Origin: Kutzneria kofuensis | GTDB lineage: Bacteria; Actinomycetota; Actinomycetes; Mycobacteriales; Pseudonocardiaceae | DNA length: 64,000 nucleotides | Assembly (NCBI RefSeq): GCF_014203355.1 | Contig: NZ_JACHIR010000001.1 | Location: forward strand, 8,673,632-8,737,631 | Direction: 5' to 3' | Shown: piece after piece, positions 63,226 through 64,000 of the stretch | How positions within the stretch are numbered: the stretch's first letter is position 1 | Layout: every line of letters starts with the position of its first letter | Position numbers and translations under genes: made by a program | Notes under the pieces: generated by a model | Seen by the model: the letters and a program-made list of their open reading frames with translations, nothing else | Told to the model about the DNA's origin: nothing | Databases searched by the model: none

Positions 63226-64000
63226 GTGATCGTCAGCACCATGCAGGAGTACCCGCTCACCATCACAGCGATCATGCGCCACGGCGCCGCCGTGTACGGC
63301 GGCAGCGAGTGCGTGACGAACACCGGCGCCGGCTTCCGCCGCGCCACCTTCGCCGAGATCGCCGCCAACGCCGAGCGGCTCGCCGCCGCGCTGACCAGGC
63401 TGGGCGTCGGGGCGGGCGACCGGGTCGCCACCTTCTGCTGGAACAACCAGGAGCACCTGGAGGCGTACTTCGCGGTGCCCGGCATGGGCGCGGTGCTGCA
63501 CACGCTGAACATCCGGCTGTTCCCGGAGCAGCTGTCGCACATCGTCAACCACGCCGAAGACAAGATCATCATGGTGGACGACACCCTGGTGCCGCTGCTC
63601 GCCCGCAGCCTGGCCGACCTCGGCGCGGTCGAGAAGTTCATCGTGGTCGGCGACGGCGACGCCGGCGTGCTCGGCGACCGTGTCGTGCGGTACTCCGACA
63701 TCATCGCCGCCGAGGAGCCCGGCTTCGCGTGGCCCGAGCTGGACGAGCGGTCCGCGGCGACCATGTGCTACACGAGCGGAACCACCGGCAACCCCAAGGG
63801 AGTCGTCTACTCACACCGGTCGTCCTACCTGCACGCCATGGCCGTGCTGTCGGCGTCCCTGATGGGCATCACCGAGGCCGACCGGGTGCTGACCATCGTG
63901 CCGATGTTCCACGTCAACGCGTGGGGCCTGCCGTACGGCGCTTTCCTGTCCGGCGCCACCCTGCACATGCCCGGCCCGTTCATGATGCCCGACCAGCTGA
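63226..64000 (+). CDS. Acyl-CoA ligase (AMP-binding), N-terminal part, runs off window
   Basis: GTG 63226 is preceded by GGAGG at good spacing; the frame is open to the window end, giving 258 residues. It has the adenylate-forming P-loop Y-T-S-G-T-T-G-N-P-K-G near 182-192 and the F-H-V-N-A-W-G segment near 227-233 of medium/long-chain fatty acid CoA ligases. It activates a carboxylic acid with ATP to acyl-AMP and then acyl-CoA. The lid domain is outside the window. Confidence 0.9.
   Translation, partial: MIVSTMQEYPLTITAIMRHGAAVYGGSECVTNTGAGFRRATFAEIAANAERLAAALTRLGVGAGDRVATFCWNNQEHLEAYFAVPGMGAVLHTLNIRLFPEQLSHIVNHAEDKIIMVDDTLVPLLARSLADLGAVEKFIVVGDGDAGVLGDRVVRYSDIIAAEEPGFAWPELDERSAATMCYTSGTTGNPKGVVYSHRSSYLHAMAVLSASLMGITEADRVLTIVPMFHVNAWGLPYGAFLSGATLHMPGPFMMPDQL

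Overview
The window comes from a high-GC actinomycete. GTG starts are common, genes overlap by ATGA or GTGA, there are Tat-secreted hydrolases, a mycothiol-dependent-isomerase-type protein, a sugar ABC operon without its own ATPase, and a LacI regulator. A filamentous member of the Pseudonocardiales is the best guess, but that is inference only.

Left flank (1-12.3 kb). The region opens with the end of an EACC1-like gene, followed by a CHAT caspase-like protease with ClpN-like repeats. Next come a Tat-exported alpha/beta hydrolase and a decayed phage packaging module on the minus strand (P27 small terminase, large terminase, portal), interrupted by a small secreted-protein gene. A 940-aa STAND ATPase with kinesin-light-chain-type TPRs and an IS3-family element follow.

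Island (12.39-40.83 kb). A 50-bp perfect direct repeat made from the 3' half of tRNA-Pro(GGG) flanks about 28.4 kb. The intact tRNA is at the right end; the displaced 3' half and a terminator are at the left end. The content is almost entirely conflict-system genes and IS elements. It holds an SF1 helicase-nuclease with a small partner and two CBASS-like loci. Locus A (minus strand, 19.2-25.8 kb) encodes a CD-NTase, E2, E1, a DisA_N-TPR protein and a NB-ARC-TPR protein. Locus B (plus strand, 29.0-39.4 kb) encodes a DisA_N/NB-ARC/TPR/second P-loop giant, a zinc-ribbon protein, an E2-E1-JAB fusion and a CD-NTase. Both loci pair a CD-NTase and a ubiquitin-like conjugation module with a domain descended from the DNA-integrity-scanning diadenylate cyclase DisA, linked to STAND/TPR proteins. 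In both, the DisA motifs are altered in the same way (DGA to DLA, RHR to RH-x). This is the most unusual feature of the window. IS5- and IS701-family elements lie end to end between the loci. No integrase was recognised.

Right flank (40.9-64 kb). This is ordinary chromosomal metabolism. It has a secreted GH2 exo-beta-D-glucosaminidase-type enzyme; a LacI-controlled sugar operon (binding lipoprotein, two permeases, GH1 beta-glucosidase, LacI); a PIG-L deacetylase; a TetR-hydrolase-amidohydrolase-DinB operon; a phosphatase/DivIVA-like pair; a GH18 chitinase-like protein; a UPF0303 protein; and a GH28 pectin-active enzyme. It ends with an XpaC/TelA-type operon that looks damaged and the start of an acyl-CoA ligase gene. 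The three secreted glycosidase genes share an AAGGTTTCC-type motif upstream.

Several genes are broken by losses of one or two bases, some in G runs. They may be true pseudogenes or sequence errors, and this affects how the STAND gene of locus A, IS3, IS701 and the gene at 62.2-63.0 kb are read.
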